A stretch of DNA of 64,000 bases from Micromonospora cabrerizensis. GTDB lineage: Bacteria; Actinomycetota; Actinomycetes; Mycobacteriales; Micromonosporaceae. The stretch spans positions 62,001-126,000 of the forward strand of contig NZ_JAKKFI010000047.1 in the NCBI RefSeq assembly GCF_022230955.1. The letters run 5' to 3'. A program made the position numbers and the translations under genes. Below the pieces are notes generated by a model. The model saw nothing but the letters and a program-made list of their open reading frames with translations, did no database searches and was not told the DNA's origin. Below are positions 55,267 to 62,541 of the stretch, piece by piece (position 1 is the stretch's first letter; each line of letters begins with the position of its first letter).

Positions 55267-56319
55267 TCACCAGGTGTCCGGGCGGTCCAGGTCGCGGGCC
55301 GGCCGGTAGCCGCCGAGGACCAGCAGGCCGTCCGACTCGCGGTAGTCCTTCCCCCAGCCCTTGAGGAACGCCTCGACGACGCATGATTCGACGGCCATCT
55401 CCAGGACGTCGCCTCCTTGCCGACGTGCCCGGTACGGGCCCGCCACGAGATCCCCGCTTCGGGCTTCGTGGCCCTCCGGAGCGCGTTGGGCCCGGACGGT
55501 CAACCAGCGACCCGCTTCGTCACCGACGACGAGTGAGCCCTCGAAGAAGGAGCCACGCCCCGACCGCCCGAGCGAGACCGAACATTCGAGCAGCCGTCCG
55601 CCGGGAGGCAGCGACTCCAGGCGGAACGGCACGACACAGCGGTGCGCCCCGTCGAAACGGACCCGGTTCGCCGTGGCTGTCGCCTCGTCACGGCTGGTCG
55701 CGTACGTGTCCAACTGGGCCCAGAGCCCGTCGGCTGGCTGCCAGCGCACGAACCAGAGCTTCTGGTCACCGGACGGATCGAACCAGGCAAAACCTGGGCG
55801 GTCACCGACCTGCACGTCGGTCCGAGGCTGCGGCCGTCCAGCCGAGGACAACGTCTGCTGCAACCCGTCCAGTGCCGCCGCGGTGCGCGCCAGCGCGAAC
55901 CGGGCCTGACCTCCACTCGACCCCCGAAACTCGACGCTCTCGATGCCGCGCCCCGCGCGCCACGTCGCATACTCGGCGCCCTCGACCAGGGCGTCGGCCG
56001 AGAAGTGCACCACCGCAGGATCGGCACCGACGTCCTCGGGGCGCGCGATGGCGCCGGGCTGCCCCGACGCCTCCGGCAGCATGAGCGCCGCGGCCGGCAG
56101 GACCGGGTCCTCGGAGTTCCGGCCGATCGGCATCACCATCACCACCGCGGTCAGCGCGACACACGCTGCCGCCACGCCTCCGGCGACGAACCCGCGACGA
56201 CGCCGTCGAAGCCGCCGACCCCGATGACGGGCCTGTTCCACGATCGGTGTCGGATCGATGTCGCCACCCGCGCGCTGCGTGAGCGTCGCGGTGAGCTGCT
56301 GGTCGAGGTCGCTGGACAT
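55267..56319 (-). CDS. Membrane protein cotranscribed with the ECF sigma gene, possible anti-sigma
   Basis: A 350-residue protein. A basic cytoplasmic stretch (about residues 30-43, RHRGRRLRRRRR) precedes one membrane helix, and the rest lies outside the membrane. The short N-terminal part (MSSDLDQQLTATLTQRAGGD) could contact the sigma factor, but no zinc-binding anti-sigma motif (HxxxCxxC) is present. The start overlaps the sigma stop by one base, giving tight coupling. A noncanonical anti-sigma role is an inference. Confidence 0.75.
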   Translation of the reverse strand: MSSDLDQQLTATLTQRAGGDIDPTPIVEQARHRGRRLRRRRRGFVAGGVAAACVALTAVVMVMPIGRNSEDPVLPAAALMLPEASGQPGAIARPEDVGADPAVVHFSADALVEGAEYATWRAGRGIESVEFRGSSGGQARFALARTAAALDGLQQTLSSAGRPQPRTDVQVGDRPGFAWFDPSGDQKLWFVRWQPADGLWAQLDTYATSRDEATATANRVRFDGAHRCVVPFRLESLPPGGRLLECSVSLGRSGRGSFFEGSLVVGDEAGRWLTVRAQRAPEGHEARSGDLVAGPYRARRQGGDVLEMAVESCVVEAFLKGWGKDYRESDGLLVLGGYRPARDLDRPDTW

Positions 56320-56816
56320 CAGAACCCTCCTGAGCGTGCGGGGGTCGGTGCTTCCTGCCGCTTGCGCAGCGTCGTCAGGGCACGCTTCGCGTGGGTACGA
56401 ACGGTGCCGGCCGAACACGCCAGGATCTCGGCGATCATCGCGTCGTCCATGTCCTCGTAGTAGCGCAGAACGATCACGGTGCGCTGACGCGTCGGCAACT
56501 CGCGGACGAGCCGCCACAGTGCGTCGCGCTCGGCGACAACGGCGGCCTCGTCCGCAGAGCCCGCCCGGTCCGTCACGGCAGCGACCGAGACCTCCCGGCT
56601 GCTGCGCCGACGCCACCACGAGTTGTGCGCGTTGACGAGCATCCGACGGACGTAGGCGTCCGGCCGGTCCGTCCGGGAGATACGCCCCCAACGGGCGTAC
56701 GCCCTCGCGAGGACCTCCTGAACCAGGTCCTCGGCTCGGTGCTCGTCATCGGTCAGCAGCCGGGCGAGCCGGATCAGCGCCGAAGTGCGAGCGAACGCGT
56801 ACTCCTCGAACGTCAC
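56319..56816 (-). CDS. SigE-family ECF RNA polymerase sigma factor
   Basis: A 165-residue ECF sigma factor of the actinobacterial SigE (SigE-like ECF40/50) type. Region 2 reads HRAEDLVQEVLARAYARWGR, with the -10-binding part DRPDAYVRRMLVN. Region 4 is RTVIVLRYYEDMDDAMIAEI followed by CSAGTVRTHAKRAL. It is divergent from the long region before the MerR-like gene. An inverted repeat at 56939-56970 lies in that region and may belong to its promoter. Confidence 0.9.
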   Translation of the reverse strand: MTFEEYAFARTSALIRLARLLTDDEHRAEDLVQEVLARAYARWGRISRTDRPDAYVRRMLVNAHNSWWRRRSSREVSVAAVTDRAGSADEAAVVAERDALWRLVRELPTRQRTVIVLRYYEDMDDAMIAEILACSAGTVRTHAKRALTTLRKRQEAPTPARSGGF

Positions 56817-56938
56817 GCCCTATTAACGCCGTAGGTCAACCGGCCCGTAGACACCCGCCGGGGTGTTTCTGTCGGCTGCGCAGAGTCTGCCGACGGCATC
56901 CACCGCTGCACGGCCGACGGGACTGCTCACGTGGGTAA

Positions 56939-56970
56939 AGAAAATCTCTGTGCGAAGAGCTAGATTTTCT
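56939..56970. repeat. Perfect AT-rich inverted repeat
   Basis: AGAAAATCT (56939-56947) and AGATTTTCT (56962-56970) are exact complements separated by 14 bases. Such AT-rich arms stand out in this genome and may be an operator or curved DNA. Confidence 0.65.
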
Positions 56971-57272
56971 GGCGGCTGTCGGCTAACGTTCCTGAGGTCG
57001 AAGACGGAGCAAGTAAAGACGCTGACGTGACCGCCCCAGCCGAGGGCGAAGGAGCCGGGCCAGGAAGTTCGTGGCCTGCTCAGCTGGTGACAGTGCGGGT
57101 GAGGCCGATGCTCGTTCAGGGCTTCACCCGAGGAAAGCAGGGTTCGTCGCACGTGTCAGGGCCATGAAGTCGCGTGGGGCTCGGACACCGACGGACAGCA
57201 CGACGAACGACAGAGGAATCAGAGGCAAGGGAGGGCGTAACACCGTTGGATCGCCCGCTGCCAGCCGCATTG

Positions 57273-57302
57273 TTGAGCTGAGCGCGGACACCGCAGTATC
57301 CA
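57273..57302 (+). promoter_or_regulatory. Candidate promoter for the MerR-like gene
   Basis: TTGAGC (57273-57278) and TATCCA (57297-57302) lie 18 bases apart. Transcription would start near 57309, leaving a leader of about 165 bases that contains the hairpin at 57429-57458. Confidence 0.4.
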
Positions 57303-57428
57303 TCGAACGAAAGGTGGTCTCCGGTCACGCATACGCGATCCTCGCACCCGACGCCGTCATCGACGGCCGGTGCGGACAAGACAAGCCGACGTTCTGTCGG
57401 CAGATGGTGTTCCTGACCCACAACCCTT

Positions 57429-57458
57429 GGGCCCCGGTGCTTCCGAGCACCGGGGCCC
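57429..57458 (+). terminator. Perfect 12-bp hairpin just upstream of the MerR-like gene
   Basis: GGGCCCCGGTGC (57429-57440) and its complement (57447-57458) form a perfect stem with loop TTCCGA. It ends 16 bases before the ATG, next to the ribosome site. It could act as an attenuator or end an upstream transcript. Confidence 0.7.
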
Positions 57459-57474
57459 TCGTGATGGAGGTTTC

Positions 57475-57777
57475 ATGACCCAATCCGACGACATGCTCGA
57501 CGACGAGGACTACCCCGCGTACACCATGGGCCGTGCCGCCGAGATCATCGGCTGCTCGCAGGACTTCCTCCGCCGGCTCGGCGAGGCAAAACTGATCGAC
57601 CCGCAGCGCTCCAGTGGTGGGCACCGTCGCTACTCCCGCTATCAACTGCGCCTCGCCGCGCGAGCCCGGGAGATGTGCGACCAGGGCACCGATATCGTCT
57701 CGGCCTGCCGGATCATCATCCTTGAAGACCAACTCGAAGAGGCCCTTCGACGCAACGAGCGCTACCAGCAGGGCTGA
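57475..57777 (+). CDS. Small MerR-like helix-turn-helix regulator
   Basis: A 100-residue protein holding a MerR-type winged helix (YTMGRAAEIIGCSQDFLRRL, then GGHRRYSRYQLRLAARAREM). A C-terminal helix (IIILEDQLEEALRRNER) can mediate dimer formation, but the usual effector domain is absent. The family is widespread and conserved in actinobacteria as a single-domain protein. GGAGG precedes ATG 57475. The leader upstream is long and structured. Confidence 0.9.
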   Translation: MTQSDDMLDDEDYPAYTMGRAAEIIGCSQDFLRRLGEAKLIDPQRSSGGHRRYSRYQLRLAARAREMCDQGTDIVSACRIIILEDQLEEALRRNERYQQG

Positions 57778-57940
57778 AGACACCCCACGCTGCGGCCTCC
57801 CGCACAGGTGACGCCGAGCGCCACGCGGTCCCTCCCGCCAGGGCAGGGGCCGTTCGTCGTCTGCGGAGGGCCTGGTCGGGCGCCGCCCAATGTCGCGTCA
57901 GGACATGGCGGATGGCTGTAAGGGCTCGTACTCTCCTGCC

Positions 57941-58168
57941 ATGGGATCCGGGGGGATCGAGACGTTCAAGGCTCCTCGTAGGAGCATTCGGATCACCCTG
58001 GTGGCTGCTGCCGTGGGCGTGCTGATTGCCTTAGCGGCGCAGTGCGGATTGTTCTACCTTTTCGTTCTTGCGCAGCCCGATCGTCCGGCACCCGAGCCGG
58101 TTGTGCCGTGGCCGATCGAGGAGACGGCAAGTACCACCTCCAACCCGTCCCCGCCCGACTCAGAGTGA
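57941..58168 (+). CDS. Small membrane protein, hypothetical
   Basis: A 75-residue protein with one strong membrane helix (about residues 17-43, ITLVAAAVGVLIALAAQCGL) and a Pro-rich tail (RPAPEPVVPWPIEETAS). ATG 57941 has no strong ribosome site, and codon bias is moderate. It may be real, but the evidence is thin. Confidence 0.45.
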   Translation: MGSGGIETFKAPRRSIRITLVAAAVGVLIALAAQCGLFYLFVLAQPDRPAPEPVVPWPIEETASTTSNPSPPDSE

Positions 58169-58363
58169 TGAACGTGCTCGGACACGGCCAGATCGGGTTG
58201 ACGATGAACACCTCCGCCCATGCCCGGCGCCGGGGAACGTGCTGCCCGTGGACGAGGCCGCGACGTGCCTCTTCTGCTGATGTGACGGCACGAATGGCTG
58301 CGTCCGGGGCGTGGTGATCATCCAGACCGGGTGCGGGAAGACGCTGACCTGCGGTGGAGTGGG

Positions 58364-58436
58364 TGCGCCCGGCAGGATTCGAACCTGCGGCCTTGGGATT
58401 AGAAGTCCCCTGCTCTATCCGCTGAGCTACGGGCGC
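58364..58436 (-). tRNA. tRNA-Arg (anticodon TCT)
   Basis: A 73-base cloverleaf reading from 58436 to 58364. The acceptor stem is GCGCCCG paired with CGGGCGC, the D stem GCTC/GAGC, the anticodon stem GGGGA/TCCCA with loop CTTCTAA (anticodon TCT at 58403-58401), and the T arm GCAGG-TTCGAAT-CCTGC. The CCA end is not encoded. It reads the rare AGA codon, of minor use in GC-rich genomes. Confidence 0.95.
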
Positions 58437-58594
58437 GTGTGACGTGGATGTCGCGCCCAGAGGGTACCGCCGTCCTACTGCCCGGCGGCGAAAAGGGTGC
58501 CCGCGTCCACGTTGCCGCAGGGTCTCATGTCAGCCGCCCTGCGGGCATCCGGGTTCCCGCGGACCGACCTGACCTCGGGCCGTACCTTTGGCTG

Positions 58595-59299
58595 GTGTTG
58601 CTGGATTCCGACGCCGAGAGCGACGTCGCCTACGAGCTGTGCCAGGTCGTCGGTCGCGCCATCCTGCCGTACCGGTCGTCGGACGACGACCAGCACTACG
58701 GCACCGCGTTCTTCTTCCAGGGCGGCGACGACCCGGTGGGGGAGTCGCTGCTGACGGCGGCCGACCTGGTCGGCACGCCCGGTGGTGAGCTGGGCCTGCG
58801 GACGAGTGTCACGGAGCCGGCCGGCGTCGCCCCGACCGCTGTGGCCGAGGTCGAGATCGTGCCCGGCTGGGCCCGCTTCCCGGGCGACGGGGTCGCGGTG
58901 CTGCCGACCGCGGGCCTGCACCGCTATGCCGGCGACGGCGGCTGGCGGTGGCGCGTTCAGCCGGTGCCCGCGGGGATCGCCGCCGGGCCCGAGGTGGTCG
59001 CCCGCCTCGGCGCCGACGCCGGTTCCGCTTTCGTGCTGGCCCATGGGGTACGCGAAGACGGGTCGCGTCCGCTGGAGGTCGCGATCGAGCGGGTGGTCCG
59101 CGACGGGGACGCCGTGCGGATCACCACGGAGCTGCCCCAGGGGTACGTCGGCGCGCCGATCTTCGTCGTCCAGCCCGACGCGACCGGGGAGCTGTCGCCG
59201 TACTGCCTCGGCCTGGTGTTGCCCGGCGTCGGCGAGCACCCGGTGGCGACCTTCGACCGGATCCGCGCCGTCCTCCCGGCGACGCCCGGCGACGTCTGA
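58595..59299 (+). CDS. Hypothetical protein, unknown function
   Basis: A protein of about 234 residues with no clear family. The first part (LDSDAESDVAYELCQVVGRA and QHYGTAFFFQGGD) suggests a soluble domain, and the rest is strand-rich. The open frame reaches back to 58439, next to the tRNA, which must have its own promoter there. GTG 58595 is preferred: TACCTT ends six bases before it, predicting a leaderless transcript. If so the first 52 codons of the opening are not translated. Confidence 0.65.
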   Translation: MLLDSDAESDVAYELCQVVGRAILPYRSSDDDQHYGTAFFFQGGDDPVGESLLTAADLVGTPGGELGLRTSVTEPAGVAPTAVAEVEIVPGWARFPGDGVAVLPTAGLHRYAGDGGWRWRVQPVPAGIAAGPEVVARLGADAGSAFVLAHGVREDGSRPLEVAIERVVRDGDAVRITTELPQGYVGAPIFVVQPDATGELSPYCLGLVLPGVGEHPVATFDRIRAVLPATPGDV

Positions 59300-59410
59300 G
59301 CCACTCCCGGCGTTGCTGGCGGCGTCTGAGCCGCCTCCCGGCAACGCCCGAAGAAGTCCGAGCCGCCCCGGCGACGCATCGGCTGTGCGCCGCGCCGCCC
59401 TTCGGTCTGG

Positions 59411-60583
59411 TCAGCCTCCGGCTGGCGCCGCACCTGCCGCGTCAGCCGTGGACCGTCGGCTCTCCGGGAGCCCGGCCACGCCGACGGTCGGGTCGGTGCC
59501 GGTCGAGGCTTCGGCGGTCGGCGGCGTGCCGGCCGAAACAGAGTCGGCCGGCGCGGGGTCGGCGGAAGCCGGGGTGACCAGCGCCGCGTCTGTCGGCGCA
59601 TGGCCGGCGGTGACCGGGTCGGCCGGAGCGGTGGGGCCGGCGGCGAGGAACGCCTCGGCCCAGCGGCCCACCTCGTCGAAGACCTTCTTGCGGACGGCCG
59701 GGCCGGAGAGCGTGAGGTCGTGCAGCCCGCCGTCGAAGCGGGCCAGGGTGACGTGCCGGCCGAGGCGGGGCGCGTACCGGACCATGTGCTCGACGTCCAG
59801 CACGGCGTCGGCCAGGGTCGCGTTGTCGTGCCACCTGGTGCCCCGGAAGGAGCGGGTCGAGCAGGCCAGCAGCACCGGCACCTGGATGTCCAGGCCGGCG
59901 CGCAACCGGCGCTGACCCGTGCGGATCGCGTTGAGCCAGCCGGCCCGGACCGGGAACCCGGCCAGCGGCTTCCACGCCAGGTCATAGGTCCACTCGCCGC
60001 GGTGGTCGGAGTGGATGCTCTCGCCGTACACCGTGCCCAGCCCGAACGGCAGGATGCGGTGCGGCGCCCTGCGGCCCAGGCGGGAGACGGCGGCCGCGAG
60101 GGGTCGGCGCACCGCCCAGGGGGCGTTCAGGTCGAAGAACGGGCTGTTGAGCACCAGGCCGTCGACGGTGCCGGTGTCGCGGCGGGCGTCTGCCCAGAGC
60201 GAGAGGATCAGGCCGCCGGTGGAGTGGCCCATCGCCAGCAGGGTGTCGTGCCCGTCGTCGGAGCGGATGATCTCGGCGGCGGCGTCCAGCTCGGGGAAGT
60301 AGTCGCTGATGTCGCGGCAGAAGTTCGGGGTCTGGCCCGGGAGCAGACTGCGACCGTATTTGCGCAGGTCGAGCGCGTAGAAATCCCAGCCCCGTTCGGC
60401 GAAGAAGTCGGCCAGGTGGGTCTGGAAGAAGTAGTCGACGAAGCCGTGCACGTAGAGGACGGCCCGCCCGCTGGGGCGCTCGGCGCGCCGCCGGACCAGG
60501 GTCGCGACGACCGGCCCTTCGTCGTCGGTGCCCAGGTCGATCGTCTGCCGCTCGTACGGCGGCCCCAACACGTCCGGTTCCAC
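59411..60583 (-). CDS. Alpha/beta hydrolase (monoacylglycerol lipase-like)
   Basis: A 390-residue hydrolase. The oxyanion strand reads VLYVHGFVDYFF, the nucleophile elbow GHSTGG, and the Asp/His of the triad probably lie near LDVEHMVRY and GGLHDLT. It is related to serine aminopeptidase-type monoacylglycerol lipases. The last 60 residues are Ala/Pro/Thr-rich. GTG 60583 is chosen because TAGCGT (60596-60591) ends seven bases before it, predicting a leaderless start; upstream is a palindrome and no ribosome site. Confidence 0.85.
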   Translation of the reverse strand: MEPDVLGPPYERQTIDLGTDDEGPVVATLVRRRAERPSGRAVLYVHGFVDYFFQTHLADFFAERGWDFYALDLRKYGRSLLPGQTPNFCRDISDYFPELDAAAEIIRSDDGHDTLLAMGHSTGGLILSLWADARRDTGTVDGLVLNSPFFDLNAPWAVRRPLAAAVSRLGRRAPHRILPFGLGTVYGESIHSDHRGEWTYDLAWKPLAGFPVRAGWLNAIRTGQRRLRAGLDIQVPVLLACSTRSFRGTRWHDNATLADAVLDVEHMVRYAPRLGRHVTLARFDGGLHDLTLSGPAVRKKVFDEVGRWAEAFLAAGPTAPADPVTAGHAPTDAALVTPASADPAPADSVSAGTPPTAEASTGTDPTVGVAGLPESRRSTADAAGAAPAGG

Positions 60584-60655
60584 GAACGCGACGCTACGCC
60601 GCGAACCTACCCAGCGGTAGCCCGCGCTCCTGGCCTGCTGTGCGCTCCTGGCCTG

Positions 60656-60730
60656 CCCCGCGATCTTGCTCCTGTTGCCGTGCGCGGCCTGTGACGACCG
60701 CGCGCGGACCGAAGGTGCAAGATCGCGGGG
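60656..60730. repeat. Long-spaced inverted repeat around GATC
   Basis: CCCCGCGATCTTGC (60656-60669) is the exact complement of 60717-60730, with 47 bases between. It lies between the hydrolase start and the HPF-type gene end, both on the minus strand. Confidence 0.75.
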
Positions 60731-60743
60731 GACGGGGCGTGGG

Positions 60744-61184
60744 TCAGACCGTTTCCGCGTCGGCGCGGCTCGGGTCCGCGGCGGGCAGCTGCTCCTGGCC
60801 GTCGGCGGGGTCCAGCTCGCTCTGGGGCTGCGGAACGTCGCGCAGGTGCTTGTTGTGCCGGGGCTCCTGGCGGGTCTTGGCGTCATTGAGTCGGCGGCGC
60901 AGGTCGTCCCGGACGTCGTTGAGCGCGGCGTGCAGGTCCTCCTCGGCGGAGGTGGTGACGATCTTCTGCCGGCCGGCGATCCAGCACTCCAGGGTGACCT
61001 TCTGGCCACGGGCCTCCCGGTCCTTCACCGACACCTCAATTTCGGTGGCGTCGGCGTGGAAACTGGCCAGCCGGGCGTCGAGGGTGACGAACTGCTCGGC
61101 GATCCAGTTGCGGTCGCCCTGCGAGAACCCGGCACCCACCCTCAGGCATTCCGCAACGGTGGCCGGGTTCGCCACGGCGCTCAT
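60744..61184 (-). CDS. HPF/RaiA family ribosome-associated protein
   Basis: A 146-residue protein resembling ribosome hibernation factors. The central part (SVKDREARGQKVTLECWIAG, then TSAEEDLHAALNDVRDDLRR) is the beta-alpha-beta-beta-beta-alpha domain that binds the 30S subunit. The tail is acidic and without the C-terminal dimerisation domain of the long HPF form. ATG 61184 is chosen because the protein then begins before the folded part. It is divergent from ssb. Confidence 0.82.
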   Translation of the reverse strand: MSAVANPATVAECLRVGAGFSQGDRNWIAEQFVTLDARLASFHADATEIEVSVKDREARGQKVTLECWIAGRQKIVTTSAEEDLHAALNDVRDDLRRRLNDAKTRQEPRHNKHLRDVPQPQSELDPADGQEQLPAADPSRADAETV

Positions 61185-61365
61185 CGCTGCGCCTCGGAGA
61201 CGTTTGCGGAGCCGATTTCGGTGATCATCATGACGCTGACCTCTCGTCGACGTGGAGCTGTCGGTGGTGCGTTGATCAAATGCATACCCAGTTCGGGCGG
61301 CCCCGGAAACCGCCGACGTGCAGTCGGGCGGGTCGGCCGTACCACATCGGGGCGTGATCAGGGCT

Positions 61366-61393
61366 TTGTCCACAGGTCGGTTCGTCGTCCACA
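61366..61393. promoter_or_regulatory. Two DnaA boxes upstream of ssb
   Basis: TTGTCCACA (61366-61374) is the DnaA box preferred in GC-rich actinomycetes, and TCGTCCACA (61385-61393) fits the looser consensus. They are in the same direction, 19 bases apart, and part of a 13-base direct repeat (61368-61380, 61387-61399). They lie in the divergent region between the HPF-type gene and ssb. Confidence 0.75.
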
Positions 61394-61489
61394 GGTCGGG
61401 GGTGGGGCGCTGGTGGCGGTCGCTCCCGGGGCAGAGGCTCGTTGTCGAGTCGACTCGCGCTGGCAGGCCCCGATCCCCCTGGAGGGACG

Positions 61490-62245
61490 ATGTTCGACAC
61501 TTACGTAACAATTGTCGGCAATGTGCTGACTACGCCCGAGTGGCGGCGTACCACCCAGAGCAACACCCTGGTGGCCAACTTCAAGGTCGCCTCCACCGCC
61601 CGACGGCTCGACCGCGACAGCGGCCGGTGGGTCGACGGCAACTCGCTGCGCGTCCGCGTCAACTGTTGGCGCAAGCTCGCCGAGGGCGTGGCGGCATCAG
61701 TCATGGTCGGTGACCCGGTGGTGGTCTGCGGGCGGCTCTACACCCGTGACTGGACCGACGACGCCGGCAACCACCGCACCCTCTACGAGCTGGAGGCGGT
61801 CGCCGTCGGCCACGACCTGTCCCGAGGGCGGGCCCGGTTCCTGCGTAACCGGCCCAGTGTCACGACCAGCACCGTGGAGGACGCGGAGGCCGAGAGTCGG
61901 GTGCACGGCGAGCCCACCGAGCCGGTCCCGGCCGGGCAGGCACCCGTGCTGCCCGACGACCGCCCACTGGACGACGACTTCGAGCTGCCCGACTACGCCG
62001 CGCTGCGCACCAGCCCGTTCGTCGACGGTCCGGCTGATGGGGATCTCGTCCGGAGCGGCGGGCGAAGCGGGCCAATCGACATCCTGCCGGACCTCGACGA
62101 CGAGCTGGCCCTCCCACCCGAGGAGGACGACGACAACGCCGACCTGGACGACGAACTGGAGCCGGTGCCGGACGAGGGCCAGCCGGAGCCCGCGCCGTCC
62201 GGTCGGGGGCGGCGTGGCAGGGGCCGGCTCCCGCAACCGGCATGA
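61490..62245 (+). CDS. ssb: Single-stranded DNA-binding protein
   Basis: A 251-residue SSB with an OB-fold at the N-terminus (MFDTYVTIVGNVLTTPEWRR, then NSLRVRVNCWRKLAEGVAAS) and a long acidic middle. The usual SSB tip (DDDIPF-like) is absent; the protein ends in a basic GRGRRGRGRLPQPA. Housekeeping SSBs sit in the rpsF cluster, so this is probably a second copy. GGAGGGACG precedes ATG 61490. Two DnaA boxes lie upstream. Confidence 0.88.
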   Translation: MFDTYVTIVGNVLTTPEWRRTTQSNTLVANFKVASTARRLDRDSGRWVDGNSLRVRVNCWRKLAEGVAASVMVGDPVVVCGRLYTRDWTDDAGNHRTLYELEAVAVGHDLSRGRARFLRNRPSVTTSTVEDAEAESRVHGEPTEPVPAGQAPVLPDDRPLDDDFELPDYAALRTSPFVDGPADGDLVRSGGRSGPIDILPDLDDELALPPEEDDDNADLDDELEPVPDEGQPEPAPSGRGRRGRGRLPQPA

Positions 62246-62390
62246 CCCGTCGGTTCGGCCACTGCCGGCCGGCCGGCAACCGAGCTGCCTGAGGTTCCGT
62301 GCCGGTCGGGCGCCCTGCCGCCCGTCACCGCGTCGGCGGTGGCTGGGTCGGTGGGTGCCTGGCCAGACCAGGCGTCACGGCACGACGGGG

Positions 62391-62425
62391 GCGGGGTGGC
62401 GATGCGACCAGCGTCGTCACCCCGC
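62391..62425 (+). terminator. Terminator hairpin downstream of ssb
   Basis: A 15-base stem (62391-62405 with 62411-62425) includes two G-U pairs and a five-base loop. It lies about 145 bases after the ssb stop and before cobD. Confidence 0.7.
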
Positions 62426-62541
62426 GTGAACAACTGAAGGACCGGCCCGCCTGGCGTGCCACAACAGCGTCCTTCACCGGGGAAGCACCGTGGGCCGGGC
62501 CGGTTCCCGGGTTGCTCGTCTAGGCTGGCCGGCCGGAGGTG

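Larger units (their letters stand above)
56817..57474. other. 658-base divergent gap with inverted repeat, promoter and hairpin
   Basis: No gene is supported on either strand. It contains the inverted repeat at 56939-56970, a candidate promoter at 57273-57302 and a terminator-like hairpin at 57429-57458, just before the MerR-like gene. The promoter predicts a leader of about 165 bases. Confidence 0.6.

Noticed and set aside
57071..57478. A 135-codon opening ahead of the MerR-like gene
   Set aside because: It runs through a perfect hairpin and the candidate promoter, has no matching family, and shows no consistent codon bias.
58439..58594. Upstream part of the opening after the tRNA-Arg gene as coding
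   Set aside because: It would overlap the region needed for the tRNA promoter, lacks a ribosome site, and a leaderless start at 58595 fits better. It remains possible.
62246..62541. Possible cobalamin riboswitch before cobD
   Set aside because: GCCACTG occurs once, but the B12 box and other conserved blocks do not follow in the expected order. The strong hairpin at 62391 fits termination of ssb better.
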